DNA of 64,000 nucleotides from Labilithrix sp. (GTDB taxonomy: Bacteria; Myxococcota_A; Polyangia; Polyangiales; Polyangiaceae), in contig JAHBWE010000001.1 of assembly GCA_019637155.1 (NCBI GenBank), positions 1-64,000 of the forward strand, read 5' to 3'. Positions 16,999-25,692 of the stretch are shown in pieces. How positions within the stretch are numbered: the stretch's first letter is position 1; every line of letters starts with the position of its first letter. The notes beneath the pieces were generated by a model that did not search any database, was not told the origin of the DNA, and was given only the letters and a program-made list of their open reading frames with translations. The position numbers and the translations under genes were made by a program.

Positions 16999-17678
16999 AT
17001 CGTCGTGGTCGCGTCCTTGCGCTCGAGGGAGAGCGCCCAGAAGCGGTCCGCGATCGCGCTCGGCTCGAGCGTGGCGTCCCCCTGATCCCACGCCGTGCCC
17101 TTCACCGAGCCGGTGACGACGACGTCCGCCACGTAGACGCCCTTCGGCGCGAGCTCGTGATGGAGGACGCCGACGAGCTTGTGCTTCGCGGAGTTCGCGG
17201 CGGCGAGGAGGCCGAAGCCGGCGCTCGCGGCGAACTTGTCGACGTTCGGATCGAAGAAGCCGAAGCCGCCGTTCGTGACGAGGACGGCGCCCTTGTTCGC
17301 CTCGAGGTCCGGGAGCGTCGCCTGCACCGCGGCGACGAGGCTCTTCGTCGCGACGGTGAGCGCGGCGTCGAAGTCCGCCGGCTTGACCTCGGCGAGCGGC
17401 TTCGGCCCGCCGCCGTAGGCGTTCCAGTGGAGCGCGGTGACCGGCCCGAGCGCGGCGCGCACCTTCTCGACGAGGCCCGCGATCGCGGCGGGGTCTCCCG
17501 CGTCGGCCACGAACGCGGCCGCCTTCACGCCCTTCGCTTCGAGCGCCTTCACGCCGGCGTCGAGCCGCTCCTTGTTCCGCGCGACGAGCGCGACCTGGAA
17601 GCCCTCTGCCCCGAACTTCTGCGCGACCGCCGACGAGATGCCGGGACCGTACCCCACCACGAGGATCGTCTTTGCCAT
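16995..17678 (-). CDS. Short-chain dehydrogenase-like protein lacking the catalytic Tyr
   Basis: A 227-residue Rossmann-fold protein. The nucleotide site is VVGYGPGISSAVAQKF, a variant of TGxxxGIG, followed by LVARNKERLD and FVADAGDP. At the YxxxK position the sequence is AANSAK: the Lys is there but the Tyr is Ala, so ordinary SDR oxidoreduction is doubtful. The start is the ATG at 17678 inside a longer open frame; it follows the M28 peptidase stop by 23 bp on the same strand, so the two are probably cotranscribed. It ends convergently with the pseudouridine synthase, stop codons overlapping. Confidence 0.78.
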   Translation of the reverse strand: MAKTILVVGYGPGISSAVAQKFGAEGFQVALVARNKERLDAGVKALEAKGVKAAAFVADAGDPAAIAGLVEKVRAALGPVTALHWNAYGGGPKPLAEVKPADFDAALTVATKSLVAAVQATLPDLEANKGAVLVTNGGFGFFDPNVDKFAASAGFGLLAAANSAKHKLVGVLHHELAPKGVYVADVVVTGSVKGTAWDQGDATLEPSAIADRFWALSLERKDATTTI

Positions 17679-17701
17679 GGCGGCTCCGATGCACGCTCGC
17701 G

Positions 17702-18667
17702 CTACTCGGTTGCGAGGTCCGCCGCCGCGAGCTTCTCGATCGTGCGCGCGAGGAGCTCCGTCATGCGCCGCAGCTTGCTGCCGCCGTTCTCGGCGAGCAT
17801 GTTCTCGACCGTGTCGGTGGGCTTGTGGTAGCGCGGCATGAGGGAGCCGCCGCCGTTCGGGTTCGTGAGGCCCTCGGAGACCCAGATCGCGGGGACGCCG
17901 CGGCGGACGAACGAGTACGCGTCGGTGCGCGTGCGGTACGCGTCGAGGTCGTGGTTCACGCGCGTGAACGGGCGCTCCATCTCCGCCGCCGCCTCGCGGA
18001 ACAGATCGACGGTGAGGGCGGAGCGCGCGGTGCCGTCGGGGAGGAGCGAGAAACGTGTATCTTGCAACGCACCGATCGCGTCGAGGTTGATGTCCTGCAC
18101 GAGGCGCGCGAGCGGCAGGGTCGGGAGCGGGTGGTCGACGAAATACGCCGAGCCGCGGAGGCCCTTCTCTTCGCCGGTGGTCCAGAGGAGCGCGACGGTG
18201 CGGTCGAGCGTCTTCGGGAGACGATGCGCGAGGGCGACCATCGCGGCGGAGCCGGAGCCGTTGTCGTCCGCGCCGGGGAAGCCGGGGCCGAGGTGATCGA
18301 GGTGCGCGGAGACGATGATCGTCTCGCTCGCGTGGGGTCCCGCGCCGGGGAGGAGCGCGAGGACGTTGCTCGTGCGCGCGCCGTCGGGGAGCGCGAAGGG
18401 CTGCTCGAACGCGTCGTCGCCGAGGCCGCCGGCGAGCTGCGCGCGCTTGCACTCCGCGATCACGTACGCCTTCGCGAAGTCGAGCCCGGGCGACGGCGTC
18501 GCGCGCCCGTTCGCTTGCGGTCCGGCGATGACGCGCAGGTGCTCGATCGGATCGGTCGCGTCGCCGAGGCGGACCTCGTCGATCGTCGTCGTCGCGGCCT
18601 CCTCCACCGGCGCGCTGCACGCGGCGGCGGCGACGAGCGCGAACAGGACGGAGCGGAGGCGGAGCAC
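17702..18667 (-). CDS. M28-family zinc aminopeptidase-like lipoprotein
   Basis: A 321-residue lipoprotein (VAAAACS lipobox). M28 ligands are visible in order: AHLDHLG (His), GADDNGSGSA (bridging Asp), TGEEKGLRGS (catalytic and metal Glu), DINLDAIG (Asp) and RYHKPTDT (His). Members remove N-terminal residues from peptides using two zinc ions; the substrate here is unknown. It is exported and lipid-anchored. The downstream SDR-like gene is 23 bp away. Confidence 0.88.
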   Translation of the reverse strand: MLRLRSVLFALVAAAACSAPVEEAATTTIDEVRLGDATDPIEHLRVIAGPQANGRATPSPGLDFAKAYVIAECKRAQLAGGLGDDAFEQPFALPDGARTSNVLALLPGAGPHASETIIVSAHLDHLGPGFPGADDNGSGSAAMVALAHRLPKTLDRTVALLWTTGEEKGLRGSAYFVDHPLPTLPLARLVQDINLDAIGALQDTRFSLLPDGTARSALTVDLFREAAAEMERPFTRVNHDLDAYRTRTDAYSFVRRGVPAIWVSEGLTNPNGGGSLMPRYHKPTDTVENMLAENGGSKLRRMTELLARTIEKLAAADLATE

Positions 18668-18705
18668 CGCGTCTTCCGTAGTCGCGGCGCGGACTTGCGC
18701 CCGTC

Positions 18706-19944
18706 TCAGACCGGTCTCGGCGCGGACCGCAGGCGGAAGAGCAGGAAAAGCGCGGTCGCGACGAAGACGGCGGAAGCGAGGGCGAGCGACGTGTGCACGG
18801 TGGCGAGGCTGCCGAGGAGGCCGACCGTCACGCCGCTGAACGTGCGGAGGCCGGCGGACGACATGTTGAAGAGGCCGAGCACGCGGCCGCGGATCGCGTT
18901 CGGCGCGTTCATCTGCACGATCGTCTGCGTCATGCTGCTGAAGGAGAGCTCGAAGAAGCCCGCCGCGAACAGGAACGCGAGCGCGACGGGGTACGATCGC
19001 GTGAGGGCGAACGCGCCGAGCGACGCGCCCCAGCCCGCGGCGAGGACGAGCGCGGAGGACACCTTCACCGCCGCGAGCCGGCGGCCGCTCTCGAGGAGGA
19101 CGCCGGCGACGAGCGCGCCCGCGGCGTCGGCGGCGAGCAGCATCGTGTACGTCACGCCCGGATCGCCGTGGCCGAGGTCGGTCGCGAAGCTCGGCATCTG
19201 CGCCTGGTAGCTGTTGCCGATGAAGAAGGAGGCGGCCCCCGCGAGCACGATCATCGAGACGAGGATCGGGATCGGTCGCACGTCCTTGACGGTCGCGACG
19301 ACGTCGCTGATGCCGCGGACCGGGCGCGGCGGGCCGCTCTCACCGCGGAAGTGGCGGCCGTACGGCGCGCGGACGAGCCAGAGGATGAGCGGCAAATAGA
19401 AGGCCGCGTTGAGGAAGATCCCCTTCGTCGGGCCGAGCGTGCGGAGCATCAAGCTGCCGATGCCGGGGCCGACGAGGACGCCGAGGTAACGCGCGGTCGC
19501 GTTGAGGCGCACCGCGCTCGGGAGCATCTCCGGCCCGACGATGTCGTAGAGGAGGACCTGGCTCGAGGTGATCCAGAACACGCCCGCGCAGCCGTGGAGC
19601 ACGAGGAGCACCATCGCGTGCCAGATCTGGAGCGTGCCGGTGAGGAAGAACCAGCCCCAGCCGAGCGACACGAGCGCGAAGAGGACCGCGCCGATCTGGA
19701 TGAGGCGGCGCGAGTCGAAGCGATCGTTCAGCGCGCCGACGGCGACCGAGAAGAGCAGGTACGGGAGCCAGTGCGAGACGACCGCGAACCCGCCGAGCGC
19801 GGCGGAGTGGAACTGCTGGAACGCGACCCAGTAGCTAATCACGTGCTCGATGTTGTCGGCCATCATCGTCAGCATGAAGGTGACGACGAAGACGCGGAAC
19901 GCCGGCAGGCGGAGCGCACCGAAGGCGCGCGTCGAATCGGACAC
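18706..19944 (-). CDS. Major facilitator superfamily transporter
   Basis: A 412-residue protein with about twelve hydrophobic segments and the MFS loop motif GALNDRFDSRRLIQIG between segments 2 and 3. The pattern resembles the EntS/MFS_3 branch of exporters (siderophore, drug or lysophospholipid). The substrate cannot be read from the sequence. It starts at 19944 and stands alone, 46 bp downstream of the FIST gene on the same strand. Confidence 0.85.
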   Translation of the reverse strand: MSDSTRAFGALRLPAFRVFVVTFMLTMMADNIEHVISYWVAFQQFHSAALGGFAVVSHWLPYLLFSVAVGALNDRFDSRRLIQIGAVLFALVSLGWGWFFLTGTLQIWHAMVLLVLHGCAGVFWITSSQVLLYDIVGPEMLPSAVRLNATARYLGVLVGPGIGSLMLRTLGPTKGIFLNAAFYLPLILWLVRAPYGRHFRGESGPPRPVRGISDVVATVKDVRPIPILVSMIVLAGAASFFIGNSYQAQMPSFATDLGHGDPGVTYTMLLAADAAGALVAGVLLESGRRLAAVKVSSALVLAAGWGASLGAFALTRSYPVALAFLFAAGFFELSFSSMTQTIVQMNAPNAIRGRVLGLFNMSSAGLRTFSGVTVGLLGSLATVHTSLALASAVFVATALFLLFRLRSAPRPV

Positions 19945-19990
19945 GCCGCCGTAGATAGCGCGCCGCTCCGCCGATGCCTACCACGAGCGC

Positions 19991-21193
19991 TCAGGCCGCG
20001 AAGGCGACCACGACCGCGGTCGTGTTGAAGAACGCGTCGACGTCGCGCTCCGTCTTCGCGATCTCGCCGAACACGCACGCGCCGCCGATCGGCGCCGCGA
20101 CGCGCTCGCGAATGCTGCGCGGCTCCTCCGCGAAGTCGTCGCCGAGGGCGGCGAGGCGACCGGCGCACGCGAACACGAGCGCGCCGGCGATCTGGCTCCC
20201 CGCGCGGAGCACGGCGTCCGACGCCGCGTTGGTGGACGCGCGGAGCAGGTCCTTGCGGCTCGCGTGCACGAGGCGGATGTGCCGTCCTTCGCCGACCGAG
20301 CCGGAGAGCGTGACCGAGCCGTCGGGGTGGAGCGCCCACGGCGCGCGCGCGACGACCTCGGCCGACGTCGTCGTCGTCGCGTCGGTGATCCCGATCTCGT
20401 AGTGGTTCGCGAGATAGAGGAGGAGGTCCTTCGGCGAAGGCGGGAGCACCGCGCCCGCCTTGAGCGCGTCTTCGAGCCAGACCTCGAGCGCGGGGCGACC
20501 GTCGAGCTCGAGGAGGCGCGGTCCGTCGGCGCGCGTCACCGTGCGCTTCGGTCCGACCGCGCGCCAGCCGTGGCGCGCGGAGATGCCGACGTGTTTCTTC
20601 GTGAAGAGGCCGGCGAGGACGACCTCGCCGCGCCGGAGCTCGTCGCGCACGAACACGCGCGGGCGATCCATCGTCAGGTCGTCGCCGGTGAAGCCGCCGG
20701 CGAGCTGCGCGCGCGCGCCGAGGCCCTTGCGCACCGCCGCGACGAGCGCCTCGCCGTCGACGCCGATGCCGGGCGCGAAGACGAGGCACGAGTAGTGGTC
20801 GAGCCCGCGCTTCGCCGCTTCGTCCGCCGCCTCCGCGACGCCGCGCGCGGCGGGGACCACGTCCATGAGCTCGGGCGACTCGAGCGCGGCCGCGCGGGTC
20901 GCGACCTCGATGTCCTCCCCGCCGAGGAGCACGACCGAGACGCCGCGCGACGCGATGCTCGAGGCACCGATGACGCAGGCGCCCGACGTCCCACCTACGA
21001 TGGGAATGTCTCCCACCACGTCGCGCACCGCGCGGGCCGCGACGTCGGTGTCGTCGTAGCTCACGGACGCGAATACGATCGCGAGCTTGGGCGTTCGAGG
21101 AGCCTCGAACGCTCTCCTCGCCTCGAGCGCAGCTTGCGTTGCGGCCTCACGCGCGGTCGCGGCCGCGCTCATCCCACTTCCAAAAACGAGCAT
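19991..21193 (-). CDS. FIST-domain sensory protein
   Basis: A 400-residue soluble protein with FIST_N (about 35-230: LAIVFASVSYDD, IVGGTSGACVIG, LVFAPGIGVDGEALVAAV, LAGGFTGDD) and FIST_C (about 240-390: ALEVWLEDALKAG, EIAKTERDVDAFFNTTAVV). FIST domains are small-ligand sensors, often fused to signalling modules; this one is a stand-alone copy. An MFS transporter follows on the same strand after 46 bp, which could be its output partner, but that is inference. Confidence 0.85.
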   Translation of the reverse strand: MLVFGSGMSAAATAREAATQAALEARRAFEAPRTPKLAIVFASVSYDDTDVAARAVRDVVGDIPIVGGTSGACVIGASSIASRGVSVVLLGGEDIEVATRAAALESPELMDVVPAARGVAEAADEAAKRGLDHYSCLVFAPGIGVDGEALVAAVRKGLGARAQLAGGFTGDDLTMDRPRVFVRDELRRGEVVLAGLFTKKHVGISARHGWRAVGPKRTVTRADGPRLLELDGRPALEVWLEDALKAGAVLPPSPKDLLLYLANHYEIGITDATTTTSAEVVARAPWALHPDGSVTLSGSVGEGRHIRLVHASRKDLLRASTNAASDAVLRAGSQIAGALVFACAGRLAALGDDFAEEPRSIRERVAAPIGGACVFGEIAKTERDVDAFFNTTAVVVAFAA

Positions 21194-21294
21194 CCCCCAA
21201 ACCCCCGATCCCGCGCCGACTATAGCGCGACGGCCCCTTCGCCTCGACCCCGATCTATCCTACGGCCGCGGTAAGCGGCGCTTAAGCCGTAACC

Positions 21295-21300
21295 TTGACA
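21295..21300 (+). promoter_or_regulatory. Candidate -35 element
   Basis: TTGACA stands 52 bp before the GTG at 21352 in the short gap between divergent genes. No clear -10 follows at 16-18 bp (AAAACG is the nearest AT-rich stretch). Weak on its own. Confidence 0.25.
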
Positions 21301-21351
21301 TCCCGAGCGAGACTTGGAAAACGTTGAGCCCGCGTTTCCGACGAGCCGCAC

Positions 21352-24015
21352 GTGTCCACTCTTCGCCAAGCAGCACCGACGTTGAGAGATGGGCTCCTGC
21401 GCCGCGGCGCGCTGCTCGGCGGCGTCGGCGTCGTCGCGGTCCTCGTCTCGCTCTACGACGGGAGCGCCGCCGATCCGAAGTCGCTCGCCGCGCTGCTCGC
21501 TGCGAACGCGGGCGGCATCACGGTGAACGCGGACGATCTCCGCTGGCAGCCGTCCGAGGGCGCGCTCGGCGATCTCTTCCTCGGCCGTTGGGTGCTGTTC
21601 CTCGGGAGCGCCGAGCGCGCGGGTCCGCGTGACGTGTACCGCGCGCGGGTCCGTGTCTCGCCGGAGGGCAAGGTCGTCGGGGTCGGCGCGATCTACAACC
21701 TCACGTCGACGACGATCGGCGACGATCACGCGCTCGTCGTGAGCGGCTCGCGCGCGGCCTACGCGACGTGGGCCTACGGCAAGGAGCAGAGCGTGACGAT
21801 GCTCGATCTCGCCGGCGAGGGCGTGCAGAGCTCGGCGACGAAGCTCTCCGATCGCGCGATGGGCTGGGTCACGAACGTGCAGCAGACCGGCAGCGGCGCG
21901 GGCATCGGCCGCATCGACGTGACGTTCGAGCAGCCGGCGGAGCGGGTGGGGCTCGCGATCGACGATCGCGCGCTCGCGATCGAGCTCGCCGACGACGCGC
22001 GCTCTCCGGCGGTCTCGCGGCGGGCGCGGCTCGACCTCGCGACCGGCGAGCTGGTGGACGTGCCGGGGCTGCGCGCGGAGGCGGGCAAGCACCTGCCGAA
22101 GGCGCTCGTGCACTGGGCGGTCGACACCGTGCGCGCGGTGCCGTGGATCGGCCCCGCGCCGATCGCGTGGCTCGAAGAGAAGACGTTCGCCCTCCGCGAC
22201 GAGGCGAAGCAGGCGCTCTTCAAGATGAAGAGCGACGGCGACGCGCTCGCGATGGAGCCGGAGGTGCCGCAGCCGGCCGCGATCCTCGACACGTCCGAGG
22301 CCTCGCTCGATCTCGGGCACTGGCCGCCGCCGGCGATCAAGTCGATGTGGAAGACGCCCGAGCCGGGCGAGGGCGAGTGGCGTCCGCCGAAGCAGCCGTG
22401 GGTGAAGCGCATGCCGGCGCACGGCGCGAAGGAGGAGCCGCCGTCGCCGTTCTACGAGACGTTCGTGCGCCCGGACGAGGACCGCCCGTACGCGAAGGTC
22501 GTCCTCGTCGCGATGGACATGCGGCAGCTCGATCTCGGGATGGAGGCGGGGAGCGAGGACCCGAAGCCGCTCACCGGCCCGCCCGGCACCGGCCGCGTCC
22601 CGCGCGATCCGAACCTCGTCCCGCGCATCGCCGCGTGCTTCAACGGCGGCTTCAAGACCGAGCACGGCAACTACGGCATGATGCTGAACAAGCGCGTGTT
22701 GCTCCCGCCGCAGCCGGGCGCGGCGTCGGTCATCCTCACGAAGGACGGCCGCGTCGGGATGGGGTCTTGGGGCAGCAAGCCCGAGGTCGGCCACATCCAC
22801 GATGTTGAAAAAGACGAAATAGTCAGCTTTCGCCAAAACCTCGATCCGCTGGTCGACAACGACAAGGTCAACCCGCAGAACCGCGGGCAGTGGGGCTTCG
22901 TGCTGCCGGGCACGAGCATGCAGACGGAGCGGACGGGCCTCTGCGTCACGAACGCGGGGCACATGATCTACGCGTGGGGCGACGACACGAGCGCGACGAG
23001 CCTCGGCAAGGCGATGAAGGCGGCGGGCTGCGTCTACGGCATGCACCTCGACATGAACCCGCACCACACCGGGTTCATCTACACGAACATCAACGCGTTC
23101 AAGGGTCGCGACTACAAGAGCGAGCTCTTGAATTCGAAGATGGGGATCGACACCGATCGCTACCTCCTCTACGCACCCAAGGACTTCTTCTTCATGTCGC
23201 TCCACGACCCGCGGCCGCCCGCGCTCGAGGGCGTCACGTGGGAGGCGGATCCGGGCGCGCAGCCCGCGCCGGCGTACATGCCGGGGCTGTGGCGCGGCCT
23301 CGCGGGGAGCACGCAGCTCCTCGCGATCGAGCCGGGGCGCGCGTCGTTCCGCGTGCGCGCGGGGACGAAGGAGCCGCTCGGCTCCTCGGACTCGGACTCG
23401 CCCACCGCGACGCCGGCGTCGAAGAAGAGGCGGCGCGACGACGACCCTGCGGCGCCGGCGGCGAAGGCCTCGCCGCCGCGCGGCACCCAGCTCTCCGACG
23501 ACGACGCGCACCGCGTCCTCTTCGCGCTCACGCTCGGCATCTCGAAGACGGGCGGCGGTCTCGGCGCGGACGGTCAGGTCCTCGCGAAGACGAAGGGGGA
23601 GGGGACCGCGATGCTCTCGGTCTCGGAGGACGGGGCGCTCGCGATCGCGCCGGCGAAGGACTTCCAGCTCGGCGTGAAGGGCGACGCGGTGGAGCTCCCG
23701 CTCGTGCTCGACGACGGCAAGCCGACCGGCCGCGAGGCCGCGGTGGCGTTGGGGGTGACGGCGGCCGGGCGCGTGTATGTTGCACGTAACGGCGACGTCG
23801 CGGCGGCGCTCGCGAGCGCCGGCTGCACGCGCGCCGTCGCGCTCGACCGCGGCGCGGGCGATCGCGGCTCGATCTTCCGCGCGGGCACCCCCACCCCGCC
23901 GCGCTCCCACTACGACGACACGACGCTCTACGCGATGGGCAAGCCGCTCCTGCCACGCGGCTTCCGCTTCGAGCCGACGAACCCCGTCGAACCTCCGGCG
24001 CCGAAGAAGAAGTGA
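21352..24015 (+). CDS. Large exported protein with phosphodiester glycosidase (NAGPA) domain
   Basis: An 887-residue protein with an N-terminal membrane anchor (LLRRGALLGGVGVVAVLVSL) and a long beta-rich region to about 370. The NAGPA-like domain spans about 385-620, with ACFNGGFKTEHGNYGMM, GQWGFVLPG, GLCVTNAGHMIYAWGDD, YGMHLDMNPHH. NAGPA proteins cleave phosphodiester-linked sugars or act in exopolysaccharide processing. A Lys/Ala/Pro-rich linker (about 680-720) and a further beta domain close the protein. Start is GTG with no strong ribosome site, so an upstream start is possible. A short AT-rich stretch at 22801-22845 contrasts with the rest. Confidence 0.78.
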   Translation: MSTLRQAAPTLRDGLLRRGALLGGVGVVAVLVSLYDGSAADPKSLAALLAANAGGITVNADDLRWQPSEGALGDLFLGRWVLFLGSAERAGPRDVYRARVRVSPEGKVVGVGAIYNLTSTTIGDDHALVVSGSRAAYATWAYGKEQSVTMLDLAGEGVQSSATKLSDRAMGWVTNVQQTGSGAGIGRIDVTFEQPAERVGLAIDDRALAIELADDARSPAVSRRARLDLATGELVDVPGLRAEAGKHLPKALVHWAVDTVRAVPWIGPAPIAWLEEKTFALRDEAKQALFKMKSDGDALAMEPEVPQPAAILDTSEASLDLGHWPPPAIKSMWKTPEPGEGEWRPPKQPWVKRMPAHGAKEEPPSPFYETFVRPDEDRPYAKVVLVAMDMRQLDLGMEAGSEDPKPLTGPPGTGRVPRDPNLVPRIAACFNGGFKTEHGNYGMMLNKRVLLPPQPGAASVILTKDGRVGMGSWGSKPEVGHIHDVEKDEIVSFRQNLDPLVDNDKVNPQNRGQWGFVLPGTSMQTERTGLCVTNAGHMIYAWGDDTSATSLGKAMKAAGCVYGMHLDMNPHHTGFIYTNINAFKGRDYKSELLNSKMGIDTDRYLLYAPKDFFFMSLHDPRPPALEGVTWEADPGAQPAPAYMPGLWRGLAGSTQLLAIEPGRASFRVRAGTKEPLGSSDSDSPTATPASKKRRRDDDPAAPAAKASPPRGTQLSDDDAHRVLFALTLGISKTGGGLGADGQVLAKTKGEGTAMLSVSEDGALAIAPAKDFQLGVKGDAVELPLVLDDGKPTGREAAVALGVTAAGRVYVARNGDVAAALASAGCTRAVALDRGAGDRGSIFRAGTPTPPRSHYDDTTLYAMGKPLLPRGFRFEPTNPVEPPAPKKK

Positions 24016-24232
24016 CTCGATCAGCGCCGTGCTCAGCGACCGACGCGTCTCCGTCGTCGTGCCCCCATGTGCCACCGGGCAGCGCAATCGCGCTGTCGCG
24101 CCACTCCGGATGTTGGTCGTCGACGCTCCGCCGGCGACCGCGATGCCAGGATGCAGAGCCGCGTATGCGAGTTGGGCGAGTCCTCCAGCTCGGGCACCGC
24201 GTCGTGCGCGCCGTGATGCGCCGCCGAGAGGC

Positions 24233-25240
24233 CTAATCGTCGGCGGGTTTGGTCGCCGGCGGCGGATCGCTCTCGCTCGGGCTGGAGGGGGGCGTCGACT
24301 CCTCGACCGGCGCCGGCGGTGGCGTGTTCGCGGCGGGGTGGGCGTCGCCGTGGACGTCGCTCGTGCCCTCGTCGGCGTCGACGTTGGCGGCGTTGTAGCG
24401 CGGCGGCTCGCCCGGCTTCGAGTAGTCGATCCAGAAGGCCGACGTGTCGCGCACGTCCATGTGCACGAAGGTGCTGTTCGGGTAGTAGCCGCAGCCCACG
24501 TTCTTGAGCGTGCGGCAGAAGTCGCGCACCTGCTCGTTCGGGACGCCGATGATCCGGAAGTCGATCGCCTTGCCGTGGTTGTGGTTCGAGTGCTGCGTGT
24601 ACTGCGTCGGCGTGTACGGCCGGAAGCCGCTGATGACCTCGATCTTGCGGCTGCCGAAGTGGTTCGACATGACGCCGAGGAGCGAGATGAGGCGCGGCTC
24701 GATCGGGTGGCTCGCGCCGCCGGGGTAGCGGAGCATCTTCTCCATCGCCTTCGAGGTGGAGGCGGAGATCTTGTTGCCGCGATCGGCCAGGCGGAGGTCC
24801 GCCTCCTCGGTCGTGCCCAGCCGCTTGATGTGGATGACCCCCGGCGTCTTCGGCTTCTCCGCCTTGTCGCCCGATTTGTCGTCCTTGGCGGACTTGGCCT
24901 TCGCCTTCTCGTCTTTCTTGTCCTTCGTCGTGTCCCTCTTGTCCTTCGCGGCGTCCTTCGCCGGCGCGGCGACGTTGGCGGCGAGGCCGCTCTTCTCGTC
25001 CTTCGCGGCGTCCTTCTTCGGCGTCTCGGCCTTCGGTACCGTGAGGATGTCGCCGATCTTGAGGTGCCTCGGATCCTTGACGTGGTTCGCCTCCACGATC
25101 GACTTCACGGAGACCCGGTAGCGGTTCGCGATCGCCTGGAGCGTGTGCCCTTTGCCGATGACGTGCTGCACGTCCGCGCTGGCCGCGCTCGAGGAGAGAG
25201 ACGCCACGCCCACCGCCGCGAGGAAGAGTCCGATCCGCAT
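24233..25240 (-). CDS. Secreted LysM protein with DUF882 (peptidase M15-like) domain
   Basis: A 335-residue protein with signal peptide (ending AASA), a LysM peptidoglycan-binding domain (about 25-70: HVIGKGHTLQAIANRY to LKIGDILTVP) and a highly charged Lys/Asp/Ala linker (75-135). A DUF882 domain follows (about 150-275): SGFRPYTP, HSNHNHGKAIDFRI, NSTFVHMDVRD. The last two supply the His/Asp zinc ligands of the YcbK/M15 fold, so it probably cuts or modifies cell-wall peptides. The tail is Pro/Ser-rich. It stands alone, convergent with the NAGPA gene across a 217-bp gap with no recognisable gene. Confidence 0.87.
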   Translation of the reverse strand: MRIGLFLAAVGVASLSSSAASADVQHVIGKGHTLQAIANRYRVSVKSIVEANHVKDPRHLKIGDILTVPKAETPKKDAAKDEKSGLAANVAAPAKDAAKDKRDTTKDKKDEKAKAKSAKDDKSGDKAEKPKTPGVIHIKRLGTTEEADLRLADRGNKISASTSKAMEKMLRYPGGASHPIEPRLISLLGVMSNHFGSRKIEVISGFRPYTPTQYTQHSNHNHGKAIDFRIIGVPNEQVRDFCRTLKNVGCGYYPNSTFVHMDVRDTSAFWIDYSKPGEPPRYNAANVDADEGTSDVHGDAHPAANTPPPAPVEESTPPSSPSESDPPPATKPADD

Positions 25241-25692
25241 GTGGCGCCCCTCTTACTTCAAAACGAAGCGGGAACAAGGACGATGTCGTCTCCAGTGCGA
25301 AAAGGTCTTCACGCACCCTTCATGCGGCACGATGCGGCGAAAACAGTGAGATACATACCTAGGTGTAGGACAAGGTATGTGCATCACCGACGTGCATGGA
25401 TTCCTCCGCTCATGGACCACGAAAGAGCCGTTGTAGGTTGCCACACTAAGCCCGGCAATTTCCAGGCGTTGGCTGGATCAGCGACGACCGGGATCTGCGA
25501 TCGATTGCCGTTGGTTGACCCGGTTGACGCGCTGCATTGCCCGGAAATGTGAGAGAAGTAGGTACTTGGAGCGCCAACCAATTCGCGTCTCAACTCGGAA
25601 TCTCTTTGCGCACCACCTGGTGCGTGAGTACTCCACCCTCCCTCGAAGACGCCCACATGGTCGTCTCGGACGCGACACTGGAGGAGAGACTG
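25241..25692. other. Intergenic region with an operator-like inverted repeat
   Basis: 452 bp between divergent genes. ACATACCT at 25353-25360 and AGGTATGT at 25373-25380 form an 8-bp inverted repeat with a 12-bp spacer, the size of a dimeric regulator site. GC content is lower than in the genes. The frame of the next gene is open further upstream to 25537, but that part lacks a ribosome site and has no signal peptide. No tRNA or other RNA seen. Confidence 0.4.

Noticed and set aside
21220..24087. A 950-codon minus-strand frame
   Set aside because: Antisense to the NAGPA-domain gene and Arg/Leu-rich without motifs.
25537..25692. Upstream extension of the lipoprotein frame to an earlier ATG
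   Set aside because: The internal ATG at 25693 has the ribosome site and yields a proper lipoprotein signal; the extension would hide it.
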